From: Candidatus Gastranaerophilales bacterium
GTDB taxonomy: Bacteria > Cyanobacteriota > Vampirovibrionia > Gastranaerophilales > Gastranaerophilaceae
DNA: 21,146 nt
Assembly: GCA_944323495.1 (NCBI GenBank)
Contig: CALUSZ010000183.1
Location: 1-21,146, forward strand
Direction of reading: 5' to 3'
Part shown: one piece after another, positions 1 through 8,200 of the stretch
Position numbering within the stretch: position 1 is the stretch's first letter
Layout: every line of letters begins with the position of its first letter
Notes under the pieces: model-generated
What the model saw: only the letters and a program-made list of their open reading frames with translations
Databases searched by the model: none
Told to the model about the DNA's origin: nothing
Made by a program: the position numbers and the translations under genes

Positions 1-1
1 A

Positions 2-1147
2 AACGGTATTTTAGGAAGTATTTCTGCAATACTTTCTAATTATAGAGGTGCCGGAAAAGAGGCAGAAAAATATTTTTATCCCTCATTGAAGTTTGCGGCG
101 ATTTTGTCGGTTTTAATTTCTATTTTGCTTATTGCCTGCATACCGTTTATTGACAATCTGGGGTTTGAGTCAAAGCTTGTTCCTATGATTAAGGATTATT
201 TTTGGATTACGGCATTTTCTACATTCGGTGCATATTTGCATACATCTACAAAAGAATTTTTGCAGGCTTTTGAAATTGTTGTTTTTCCTAATATATTGAC
301 GGTTATTTGTATTTTTGTGAACCTGTTTTTGAATATTATTTTCTGCTTCGGTTTCGGCCCGATTCCGGAGATGAGCGCAGGAGGTTTAGCTATTGCAAGC
401 TTGATTACAAGATATTTAATGGGGGGAGTTTTATTTTTCTACTGTTTTAAGAAGGTAAATATAAAACATCACAAAGATAAAAATTATTACAAGGATTTAA
501 TAAGAGTCGGCACTCCGGCTTCGCTTGCCGTTATGATAGAATTTATCGGATTTAATGCAATAACTGTTATTATGGGGCGTGTAGGCGGGATTTACGCTGC
601 TGCGCAAAACATTGTATGCACTTTAACCAGCGTATCTTTTATGGTTCCGCTTGCTATCTCAAATGCAACGGCTGTAAAAGTAGGTTTTGCAAACGGTGCA
701 AGGTATTATAAATCTTTAAAAACATACGCATATACTGGGATTGCTCTTTGTGTAGCTTTTATGACTTGCTCGGCTGTAGTTGTAGGTCTTATTCCTGAAT
801 TTCTTGTAAGATTGTTTACAAATGATGCCGAATTAATAAAAGTCTGTATTCCTGTAGCTTATGTATTATGTTTCTTCCAGATTTTTGACGGGCTGCAGGT
901 TGCGCTTGCCGGAATATTTAAAGGAATAAAGCAGACAAGTATTGTTATGATATCAAATCTGATTGCATACTGGTTTGTATCAATACCTCTGGGGTGCCTT
1001 CTTGCTCTGAATTACAAATTAAATCTCTTAGGTTTCTGGTACAGTTTGGGTGTATCTGCTATAGTTTTATGTACAATAATGCTCACTGCACTTATTAAGA
1101 GATTCAAAACAGATTATAAGGAAACATCATGCCGCACTTCTTTATAG
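2..1147 (+). CDS. MATE family efflux transporter (5' truncated by window edge)
   Basis: Multidrug/toxin extrusion (MATE) transporter of the inner membrane, expected to export organic cations or drugs in exchange for Na+ or H+. The reading frame is open from base 2, so the true start lies outside the window. About 381 residues are visible of a family that usually has about 450, so roughly 60-70 N-terminal residues are missing. The visible part holds about nine hydrophobic helices. The early stretch reading SISAILSNYRGAGK fits the conserved small-residue and Gly-Ala-Gly region after helix 2 of MATE proteins, and the second half repeats this pattern (NATAVKVGFANGAR), as expected for the two-bundle fold. 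A TTG at 86 could be mistaken for a start but lies well inside the conserved domain. The gene overlaps rsmE by 19 nt. The substrate cannot be read from the sequence. Confidence 0.85.
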   Translation, partial: NGILGSISAILSNYRGAGKEAEKYFYPSLKFAAILSVLISILLIACIPFIDNLGFESKLVPMIKDYFWITAFSTFGAYLHTSTKEFLQAFEIVVFPNILTVICIFVNLFLNIIFCFGFGPIPEMSAGGLAIASLITRYLMGGVLFFYCFKKVNIKHHKDKNYYKDLIRVGTPASLAVMIEFIGFNAITVIMGRVGGIYAAAQNIVCTLTSVSFMVPLAISNATAVKVGFANGARYYKSLKTYAYTGIALCVAFMTCSAVVVGLIPEFLVRLFTNDAELIKVCIPVAYVLCFFQIFDGLQVALAGIFKGIKQTSIVMISNLIAYWFVSIPLGCLLALNYKLNLLGFWYSLGVSAIVLCTIMLTALIKRFKTDYKETSCRTSL

Positions 1148-1887
1148 GAGGGGTAGGGGTAAATAGAGGGGTAAATGGAGATGATACCCCGAACACAATA
1201 GCTCCGCCTCTGATTACAATAAAAGATACTGAGAATTACCGCCATATTGCGCGCTCTTTGAGGGCAAGGACGGGAGAAAAACTTTTGCTTATTGATGATA
1301 ACCAGATTCAGTATGAGACGGTTATTGTTGAGATTAATTCTAGAGAAATTGTATGCAGAATAGAAAAATCTTATCCATCTAAAAGGGATTTGAATTTTGA
1401 TTTGTTCTTAGCTCAGAGCCCTTTGAGGAGCGATTCTCAAAATACAATAATTGAAAAGGCAACGGAGCTTGGTGTCAGAGCTGTTTACCCCGTTTTTACA
1501 GACAATTGCGCTTTAAAAGTTAACAAGCGGGAAAAGTGGCAGAAGGTTATGTATGAAGCCTCTAAGCAGTGCGAAAGAGCAAAAATTCCTGTATGCTTTG
1601 AGCCTCAAACTTTTGATGAGATTCTTAGAAATGATTTTGATAAGATTATTGTTTTTGCAGAACGCTCTACAGAAAAGAGTTTGAAACAATACTTAAGAGA
1701 AAATCCTATTAGAAAATCAGAAAAGGTTCTTGTTATAATCGGGCCGGAAGGCGGATTTTCTCAAAGGGAATTTGATTATTTTAGAGAAAAAAAATTACCC
1801 CTGATAAGCCTCGGAGATTTGATTCTGAAAGCTGATACAGCTGTTATTACCGCTTTAGGAGATATTATATATGAATATCAGGGCTGA
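1129..1887 (+). CDS. rsmE: 16S rRNA (uracil1498-N3)-methyltransferase RsmE
   Basis: Cytoplasmic SPOUT-family enzyme that methylates N3 of U1498 in 16S rRNA using SAM. The order of motifs is diagnostic: an N-terminal PUA-like segment opening MPHFF, then IEKATELGV, then EASKQCER, then the knotted SAM-binding region with IGPEGGFS (about residues 204-211), and a final SLG..IL.ADTA segment. Length (252 aa) is normal to slightly long. The ATG at 1129 follows AAGGAA at a good distance and overlaps the MATE gene by 19 nt, which suggests translational coupling. Between MPHFF and the first conserved core strand is a Gly/Val/Asn-rich stretch encoded by a G-rich tandem repeat (about 1147-1178), unusual for this family. 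The gene end overlaps the CCA-adding enzyme gene by 17 nt. Confidence 0.93.
   Translation: MPHFFIGGVGVNRGVNGDDTPNTIAPPLITIKDTENYRHIARSLRARTGEKLLLIDDNQIQYETVIVEINSREIVCRIEKSYPSKRDLNFDLFLAQSPLRSDSQNTIIEKATELGVRAVYPVFTDNCALKVNKREKWQKVMYEASKQCERAKIPVCFEPQTFDEILRNDFDKIIVFAERSTEKSLKQYLRENPIRKSEKVLVIIGPEGGFSQREFDYFREKKLPLISLGDLILKADTAVITALGDIIYEYQG
1147..1178 (+). repeat. G-rich short tandem repeat inside rsmE
   Basis: A 12-nt unit, AGGGGTAAATRG, occurs twice in tandem (1155-1166 and 1167-1178) and is preceded by a partial copy (AGGAGGGGT). Being a multiple of three, it adds in-frame Gly-Val-Asn units to the N-terminal part of RsmE. It stands out against the AT-rich surroundings. Confidence 0.6.
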
Positions 1888-3301
1888 TTTTATTCTTGAA
1901 GGAATTCACGACGGCTATCTTGTAGGCGGTTCTATCAGAGATTTTTTCTTAGGAAAAGAAACTGCTGACAGAGATATTACGATTAAGAATGCGGAAAAGT
2001 TCGCAAAAGAACTCGCTGAAAAGTTCGATGCGGCATTCGTTACGCTTGATGATGAAAATAAAATCTACAGGGTCGTATTGAGGGATAAAAAGAATTATCT
2101 GGATATTTCGGAGCTTCAAGGCGCAAGTATTGAAGAAGATCTTAAAAGGCGCGATTTTACAATAAATGCAATCGCATATGATTTAAAAAATGATAAGCTT
2201 ATAGATGTAACAGGCGGGATTGATGATTTAAAAAACGGAGTATTGCGCCCGATAAGAGAAGAAAATTTTAAAGATGATCCGCTTAGAATCCTAAGAGCCT
2301 TTAGGTTCTATGCGATTACCGGATTTAAGATGACAGAAGAACTTCAAGCTGCGATGAAAAAATATTTATCCTTTGCGATGAATCCCGCAAAAGAGAGAAT
2401 TAATTATGAACTTATGAAACTTTTTGGGGGTAAATATGCGGATAAAGCTCTTCTTGCTTTAGATGATGCGGGACTTTTAGAGAAAATATTTCCTCGTATC
2501 TCTGATATGAAGAAGGTTCCGCCGAATACACACCATCACCTTGATTTATTTCATCACGTAGTTGAAACAGTAAGACAGATTGAAATAATTTATGAAACAT
2601 CAGGCTCAGAGATAAAAACTCATCTGGATTCAACGGATTTTGGAGGGTTCCCCAGAATTAACCATTTGAAATTAGCAGGTTTTCTGCATGATATCGGGAA
2701 ATTCTCGACCTGGACTCTTGAGGGAGGGAAATGTAAAAAGGAAGAGTGTTTATATAACAAACCCGAATGTACCGGCTGCAGCGCGCGCCACCGTTTTATT
2801 AAGCATGATGATGCCGGTTCAAAAATGGTAATTCCGTTTCTTAAAGATTTGAAGTTTTCTAAAAAACAGATAGAGTACATCTCATCAATGATAAAAAATC
2901 ATATCTACCCATCAGGTGTAATTGCCGCGCCGGATTTAAACGAAAAGGTTATGATGCGCTATATAAGAAAAATGGAAGATAATGTCATTGATAATATTGT
3001 ACTTGCAAAAGCTGACAGGCTCTCCGCAAGAGGTGTTGATGTAACAAAAGAGATGATTGATGCGAACCTGAACGGGCTTGAAAAACTTCTAAATTTTTAT
3101 CTAAATAAAAAAGACACGCTAAAACCTCTCCCAAAACTGCTTGACGGAAGAGAGATAATGGAGATTCTGAATATCAAACAATCCCCAAAGCTTGGTGAAA
3201 TTATAAAAAATCTTCACGAAGCACAGCTAAACGGCGATATCACAACAAAAGAAGAAGCAATTGATTTTGTACTAAAGTCGACCAATGGGGAGCGGGTATG
3301 A
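1871..3301 (+). CDS. cca: CCA tRNA nucleotidyltransferase with HD domain
   Basis: Class II nucleotidyltransferase that builds or repairs the 3' CCA end of tRNA. Visible in order: the nucleotidyltransferase head with YLVGGSIRDFFLG (about 17-28) and catalytic aspartates D33 and D35; RRDFTINA (93-100); the neck region with DDPLRILRAFRF (135-146); and a C-terminal HD phosphohydrolase domain with LHDIGK (H273, D274). Just after the HD pair sits a cysteine-rich insertion (C288, C293, C300, C303) that I do not expect in the standard enzyme. At 476 aa it matches HD-containing CCA or poly(A)-polymerase-like proteins; a split A-adding or CC-adding activity cannot be excluded. The start at 1871 overlaps rsmE by 17 nt, and the stop overlaps the next start as ATGA, so the genes appear to be translated in series. 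Confidence 0.88.
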   Translation: MNIRADFILEGIHDGYLVGGSIRDFFLGKETADRDITIKNAEKFAKELAEKFDAAFVTLDDENKIYRVVLRDKKNYLDISELQGASIEEDLKRRDFTINAIAYDLKNDKLIDVTGGIDDLKNGVLRPIREENFKDDPLRILRAFRFYAITGFKMTEELQAAMKKYLSFAMNPAKERINYELMKLFGGKYADKALLALDDAGLLEKIFPRISDMKKVPPNTHHHLDLFHHVVETVRQIEIIYETSGSEIKTHLDSTDFGGFPRINHLKLAGFLHDIGKFSTWTLEGGKCKKEECLYNKPECTGCSARHRFIKHDDAGSKMVIPFLKDLKFSKKQIEYISSMIKNHIYPSGVIAAPDLNEKVMMRYIRKMEDNVIDNIVLAKADRLSARGVDVTKEMIDANLNGLEKLLNFYLNKKDTLKPLPKLLDGREIMEILNIKQSPKLGEIIKNLHEAQLNGDITTKEEAIDFVLKSTNGERV

Positions 3302-3786
3302 AAATTTTTAACGTTACATTTCAGGGGAAGCCCAACAATTATGCAGTGGTTGATAAGTTTTTATCGCGTTCTGCCCAGCCTGCGGAAGAGGATTTTAAAT
3401 GGCTGAAAGAACAAGGAGTTACTGATGTAATCAATTTTAGGACAATGCACGCTCCGGAAATTGGTTTTGATGAAAGGGCTGTTGTTGAAAAAAATGGAAT
3501 GCATTACCACAATATCCCTACAGTATCAAAAAATCCTAAAGAAAGTTTGGTTAAAGATTTTTTAGGTCTTGTAAAAGATATTATATCAAAAGGCGGTAAA
3601 GCCCATATTCATTGCAAAGCCGGTGCTGATAGAACTGGAATGTATTCATTTATCTACAAGGAACTACGCGGAATAGGTTCAACCTCTGAAAATGAGAAAG
3701 AATGGATAAAAAGAGGGCATGATACTTCAAGATATCCTGATATGATAAATTGGGCCAAAGCAAAAATATTAACCTATAAAAAATAG
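3298..3786 (+). CDS. small tyrosine/dual-specificity phosphatase
   Basis: A 162-aa cytoplasmic phosphatase of the Cys-based protein tyrosine phosphatase superfamily. The signature loop HCKAGADRTG is at residues 105-114, giving catalytic Cys106 and phosphate-binding Arg112. Upstream, FLSRSAQP (21-28) and GVTDVINFR (40-48) match the opening strand and the Arg-containing turn of the DSP-like, Siw14/Cps4B-resembling group. There is no signal peptide or membrane segment. The substrate may be a phosphotyrosine protein or an inositol-phosphate-like small molecule; the sequence does not decide. The start ATG shares four bases with the cca stop. It is the last gene of the plus-strand operon, ending directly on a terminator. 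Confidence 0.8.
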   Translation: MKIFNVTFQGKPNNYAVVDKFLSRSAQPAEEDFKWLKEQGVTDVINFRTMHAPEIGFDERAVVEKNGMHYHNIPTVSKNPKESLVKDFLGLVKDIISKGGKAHIHCKAGADRTGMYSFIYKELRGIGSTSENEKEWIKRGHDTSRYPDMINWAKAKILTYKK

Positions 3787-3815
3787 CCAAACATTTTAAG
3801 TTTGGCTATTTTTTT
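3778..3815. terminator. bidirectional intrinsic terminator
   Basis: A perfect 12-bp stem (AAATAGCCAAAC at 3781-3792 with GTTTGGCTATTT at 3800-3811) closes a 7-nt loop. A T-run follows on the plus strand (3809-3815) and a matching A-run precedes it (3778-3783), so it can terminate both the phosphatase operon and the convergent rpsP transcript. It is the only clear factor-independent terminator I find in the window. Confidence 0.9.
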
Positions 3816-3831
3816 ATTTATGAATAGTATC

Positions 3832-4215
3832 CTAAGCTTCAGCCGGAGCTTCTTCTGCTGGAGCTTCTGCAGCCTCAGCGGCTTTAGCAGCTTCTTCAGC
3901 TTTTCTTGCTTCTTCTTCAGCCTTTTTAGCCTGTGCTTTTTTAGATAATTTAACTACTTCTTTTTTCTTGTAGTTCAAAGTACCGTCTTCATTACAGTTT
4001 GTAATAAGATATTTAACTGTATCTGTAGGTTGTGCACCTTTAGAAATCCAAGAAAGAGCAGATTCTTTGTTTAATTTCATTTCTTTAGTTTTAGGGTTGT
4101 AATAACCTAATTCTTCAACAGGTCTGCCTTCTCTTTTTGTAGTTGAATTAATAACAATTATTCTGTATGAAGGTGATTTTTTAGCACCTAATCTTTTTAA
4201 TCTGATTTTTAACAT
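3832..4215 (-). CDS. rpsP: 30S ribosomal protein bS16 with acidic/Ala-rich C-terminal tail
   Basis: Ribosomal protein bS16, needed for assembly of the 5' domain of the 30S subunit. The opening [19 protein letters not shown], the [12 protein letters not shown] segment and the following [18 protein letters not shown] are textbook S16. The family is usually 80-90 aa; this protein has 127, because a low-complexity tail of about 40 residues rich in Ala, Glu and Lys is appended after residue ~88. The start has an AAGGA ribosome-binding site in a leader (4216-4365) able to form two hairpins. The usual partners (rimM, trmD, rplS) do not follow; transcription instead meets the bidirectional terminator. 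Confidence 0.95.
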   Translation of the reverse strand: MLKIRLKRLGAKKSPSYRIIVINSTTKREGRPVEELGYYNPKTKEMKLNKESALSWISKGAQPTDTVKYLITNCNEDGTLNYKKKEVVKLSKKAQAKKAEEEARKAEEAAKAAEAAEAPAEEAPAEA

Positions 4216-4248
4216 TTCTTTTTCCTTCTTTGCTTTTATAACGTAGAT

Positions 4249-4321
4249 GGAGCATCTGAACTTGAAACATTTGCTCCTAGCCGCTCATACACGGGAGTTT
4301 AGAGGATTTTACCCGTATATA
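4249..4321 (-). promoter_or_regulatory. structured 5' leader of rpsP (two predicted hairpins)
   Basis: Read on the minus strand, TATATACGGG (4312-4321) can pair with CCCGTGTATG (4286-4295) in a 10-bp stem with two G-U pairs and a 16-nt loop. A second stem pairs GGAGCA (4272-4277) with TGCTCC (4249-4254). Both lie between a weak candidate promoter and the ribosome-binding site. This could be an autoregulatory or attenuation leader, but I match it to no known class. Confidence 0.4.
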
Positions 4322-4365
4322 TTAATAAATAATCACAAAATTACCTTGAAATCAAGTAAATATTT

Positions 4366-5010
4366 CTATATGTTAAAACTTTTTCTGGAGCCTTCTTCGT
4401 GATATAGTCCGCCTCCGCATATTGTCTCGATTACTTTTAAGACAAACTCTCTTGAAGAATCGGTATTGTTGAGAAAGAACTCTCTGTTTGAGAGGTGTCT
4501 TATCTTAAATATTGAGTTTTGAGTTTTATCAGCAGGAACATATAGTGAGGCGACTTCTTTGTCTAAGAGTATTTCCATCATCTCTTTTCTTGATGTAATA
4601 CCTTCCATAAGCTCGTTATAATTACCATTTATCGCCATAATACGGCCTGAAAACATAGGAGGAGCACTGTCTCTGAAAAGGGCCTGCGGCTCATAGTTGC
4701 AGCGTGTAGTAAGGCTTATTGTATGCCATAGAATATTTATTACAACGACAGTTTTATCTTTATCATATTCGACATATATGTTTTGCGTTGTAATTCCCCG
4801 TGCTGCAAACGATTGTTTGAGTGAATCTGCTATAGCCTTGAGGTTATCAATCATTTCAACAAAAATTTCCGCAGTATTCAATGTTGCGTGCTGGTAGTCC
4901 AGAAACTGTTTGTACATATGTGTAGAAACAAGTCCTATGCGCTCTTGAATTAGTGTGGATTTTCTAAAAGATGTCTCTGAATTATTGAAACTTTCGTAGC
5001 CTTTACTCAA
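4366..5010 (-). CDS. hypothetical protein, 214 aa
   Basis: I do not recognise this protein. It has no signal peptide and no membrane helix, so it should be cytoplasmic. The N-terminal third (about 15-70) looks helical and could be a coiled coil or four-helix segment. The middle (about 75-110) alternates hydrophobic residues like beta strands (NIYVEYDKDKTVVVINILW), and the C-terminus is mixed. The start is a TTG at 5008-5010, chosen because a strong AAGGAGG lies 9 nt upstream and no ATG offers a better site before residue 32. It lies downstream of, and on the same strand as, the 1095-aa zinc-ribbon protein, but has its own candidate promoter, so it may or may not belong to the same system. Confidence 0.75.
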   Translation of the reverse strand: MSKGYESFNNSETSFRKSTLIQERIGLVSTHMYKQFLDYQHATLNTAEIFVEMIDNLKAIADSLKQSFAARGITTQNIYVEYDKDKTVVVINILWHTISLTTRCNYEPQALFRDSAPPMFSGRIMAINGNYNELMEGITSRKEMMEILLDKEVASLYVPADKTQNSIFKIRHLSNREFFLNNTDSSREFVLKVIETICGGGLYHEEGSRKSFNI

Positions 5011-5032
5011 ACTTATAAAGCCTCCTTATATA

Positions 5033-5062
5033 ATTTTACACTCAAACGGATATCAATGTAAA
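5033..5062 (-). promoter_or_regulatory. candidate promoter of the 214-aa gene
   Basis: On the minus strand TTTACA (5057-5062) is separated by 18 nt from TAAAAT (5033-5038), and the ribosome-binding site AAGGAGG begins about where the transcript would start. The same TGTAA core recurs several times in this divergent gap (5057, 5071, 5081 and 5128), possibly as binding sites. Confidence 0.4.
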
Positions 5063-5176
5063 CAAAATCATGTAAATTTTTGTAACAATTTTCTAATTTA
5101 AGCGTTATAAATTCTGAAAATGTGGAATGTAAAAAGTATAGAGTATTAGTTAGCTTAAGAAAGGAGATAGTAAGTT

Positions 5177-5263
5177 ATGGAAATTCTAAATTTAGTGTTA
5201 TTCGGTTGTGTATTCTATCTTGCCTTAATCGGAATTCCGAGTTTGTGCGAAAAGAAACACTAA
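5177..5263 (+). CDS. 28-aa putative small membrane protein
   Basis: A short frame starting with ATG at 5177 follows a strong AAGGAG (5161-5166) at 10-nt spacing. It encodes one hydrophobic stretch (about residues 3-22, containing LVLFGCVFYLALIGI) followed by a charged end, CEKKH. This is the build of a single-pass membrane microprotein. It matches no small protein I can name. The stop overlaps the stop of the convergent 1095-aa gene by three bases. The gap upstream of it is divergent with the 214-aa gene. Support comes from the ribosome-binding site plus the hydrophobic composition; expression is unproven. Confidence 0.5.
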   Translation: MEILNLVLFGCVFYLALIGIPSLCEKKH

Positions 5264-8200
5264 TCAAGAAGTCGTGATAGTTTGCCGTCAGAAGATGCAA
5301 GGGCGAGCTTTTGCTCTTCTGATTGGATGTTGACTGCTGATATTTCTTCGGCTTTAACTGTGTCTATGAACAGTTTTTCAAACAGAACATAGATTATTTT
5401 AGCTTGGTTATTGTATTTTTGAAGCAAGGCAAGTGTGTCATTAATAATAAGGAGTGCTTCTTCGGTTTTGGATTCAGAGAGTTTCAGTCTTGCCATAAAG
5501 TATTTTGCAAGAGTCAGGATATTGAATATTGCAGAGTTTTCCGCTTTTGTAAGAATGTCCTGATAAATACTTCCGGCTTTTTTGACCAGACCAATATTGG
5601 CGTAAGAATATGCTATCAAAAGGTCGCAGAATAACTCAAGCTGCAGCTGGTGCAGGTCTGAGGCAAGAAGTTTTGCCTGATATATATTCTGGGCAAATGT
5701 CTTATAGTCATTACTGTGTTCAGAAAATTCCTGCAAAATTAAATATATTACTTTTGAGAATGCTGATGCGTTTTCTACATTTGAAGGGGCATAATTTTTG
5801 CCCGCAAGATATTCCTTTATAGCAATAATAGAGTCTTTATCGGCTAAATCTTCTCCTAATGAATTTTTGACTGCAAGGAAGAATTCTTCTAAATCATCGT
5901 CCATAAGGAATAATTTAGCAAATCCGGCCAGTCTGAACGTTTCAGCAATATGCTCGACAAAGAAGTCCAGAGAGAAGCTTGCAGGTTTGATTTTTTCAAG
6001 GATTTCCGGCCTTAAGATACCGGCTAAATCCTTTGCAACTTCGCAGCACTGGGCAAAATCGCCGATATTGAATAAAATCTCTATATTGATAAGTGAGAGG
6101 AGTAAAAACTTTGTATTTACAGCCCCGTCAACAAGCAGCGTCGGGTGCTCCATACGGCTTAATATATTATGTAAAAGTGAAAGCGCGTCTGTATAATTTG
6201 ATGAAATTAATGCACCTTGAAGCATTAAGTTGGATAATTTTACAATCTTATCATTGTCATTTTCGTTAATTGCGTCAACAAGAAGAACCTGTTCTATGGA
6301 ATAAATTTTTTCCGGAGAATAGCTGTAAAGCGTCATTAGAATATTTTGGAAAACTTCTTTTTTGTTATTCTCAATATCTTCTGGCGAAATGTTGTTTTCT
6401 ATATGTTCTATAAGTGATAAAAATCCCAGACAGTCTTTCAGATAAGCATCATAGTCGCCTGTATTCATTGCCAACTGTGAATTTCTCCACAGAAGCAGAT
6501 ATTCTTCCTTAAAGAGCCCGAGTTTTCCCATAATAAGGAGAGTCGTTGTATCATCAAGCCCCTTGCCGAGTTTTGCAAGAATATTTTTACACAAAAACTC
6601 TTCAACCTGTTTTTTCAGCGACGATTCTATAACAGGTTTTACAAGGTTGTAGTTATTTATTTGGATAACATTATCTTTTAATGCGGCAAATCCTGATTTT
6701 TCAAGAATTTCAGCGTTTTTGTCAACCTCTTTTATACCCAGAAGCTCAAGAGTTTTAAAATCTATTCTTGCACCTAAATAGACAGAATATGCAAGAATCA
6801 TTGAAGCGTCCGCGTTTTTACCCATAAACTTAAGTCTTGCTTTAATAAGTCCGGCAAGGTCGTTAGGGAGTATTACGGAATTATTGTTTCTTATAATGAG
6901 CTTATTTTCAAACCTTACAAGAACGTTTTTTTCTATTAAATACTTGATAGCATTGTCATAATAAAGATATGAGCCGTCAAAATTTTCTTTTATCTTTTCA
7001 AAATAAAACGAGTTTATAAAATCAGAAGCCTCTTCTTTTATTGTAGCAAGTACAGCCTCCAGCGGGGTCTTTTGAATTACAAATTCTGTATAAACATCAG
7101 TTCTTAATAGGCCCTTAATCTTGGAGTGCAGAGATGTTTCACTGTCGGTTATAAATACAAAGTTTACATTGATATTTTTAAATCTGTCAAAATAAAGTTC
7201 AAGAGTTTGAATAGAGGTGTCGTCCATATACTCAAACCCTTCTATAATAATTACGCAGTTTTTAAGAGAGGCAAGAAAGTGCCCGAAATCTTCCATATAC
7301 GCAAATCTTGCATCTTCCGGCCCTCCTGCCTTTCTTGGCCTTGCAAACAATAGTTCTTTTAAAGCATTAAAACGTTTTACATCAAAATTTTCCGGAATTA
7401 ATGCCTTACAAAGAGGCAGCTTGTAATAATCCCTGAAAATCTGTTGAAAAATACTCCAGGGTCTGTAGTTATCTTCCTGTGTGCACACGACCCTTATAAT
7501 CCGAACTCCTTTTGCTTCATAATACTTATATAGTTCCGATGTTGATATTTCTAAATTTCCTGCACTTCTAAAGGCTGTAATTTTACTATCATCTATGCTG
7601 TCAAGAAGGTTAAGCGCCGTAACTTTTTTAAATTTGCACTTCGCATTAATATCAAACACCTTGAAGCTATACATATCATCTGTTTCTTCAATCTTACGTT
7701 TGGGAAGTTCTTTTAAATTAACTATTACCTGCTCTTCCTGATTTTTCCCGGAAGGAGGCAGAATGTAGTTATCAAGAATGATTTCATAAAACATAACACT
7801 CTTACCATCTTCTTCAACAGAGTAAAGAGAGTCCGTTTTATAATCTTTGCTTATACAATCGCAGGCATACTGATCAAGAATTAGCTGCATGCCCCGTAAA
7901 TATATTTTTTCTTCTCTTTTAACATTTAGCAATTTTACATTATTTTCAACAGCATTTTCCTTAAGCAGATTTTCAGCCTGTTTTTTTACAATCGTAATAT
8001 TAAGCCTCAACGGAGTTCCCAGCTCATCTATTACTTTCATATTCAAATCAGAAAACGCATTAATTATTTTTATTGCAAGTCTTACCGCTTTATTAACAGA
8101 AGTAGGGAATGAAAGCTCTTTGTTGAAATTGACTACAAAAGTGTCATTGTATATTATAATCCTTCCCTCAGCAGATTTTAATTGAGCTGTAAGTAGATTT

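Noticed and set aside
86..88. TTG at 86 as the start of the MATE gene
   Set aside because: The frame is open to base 2 and encodes conserved MATE sequence before it; the gene is simply cut by the window edge.
1147..1180. G-quadruplex in the rsmE repeat
   Set aside because: There are only three GGGG runs plus GG pairs, so a stable three-tetrad quadruplex is not supported; a two-tetrad form remains possible but weak.
5404..8185. Several plus-strand open frames of 69-132 codons opposite the 1095-aa gene
   Set aside because: They have no ribosome-binding site or recognisable domain, and the minus-strand frame is continuous with clear domain structure, so they are shadows.
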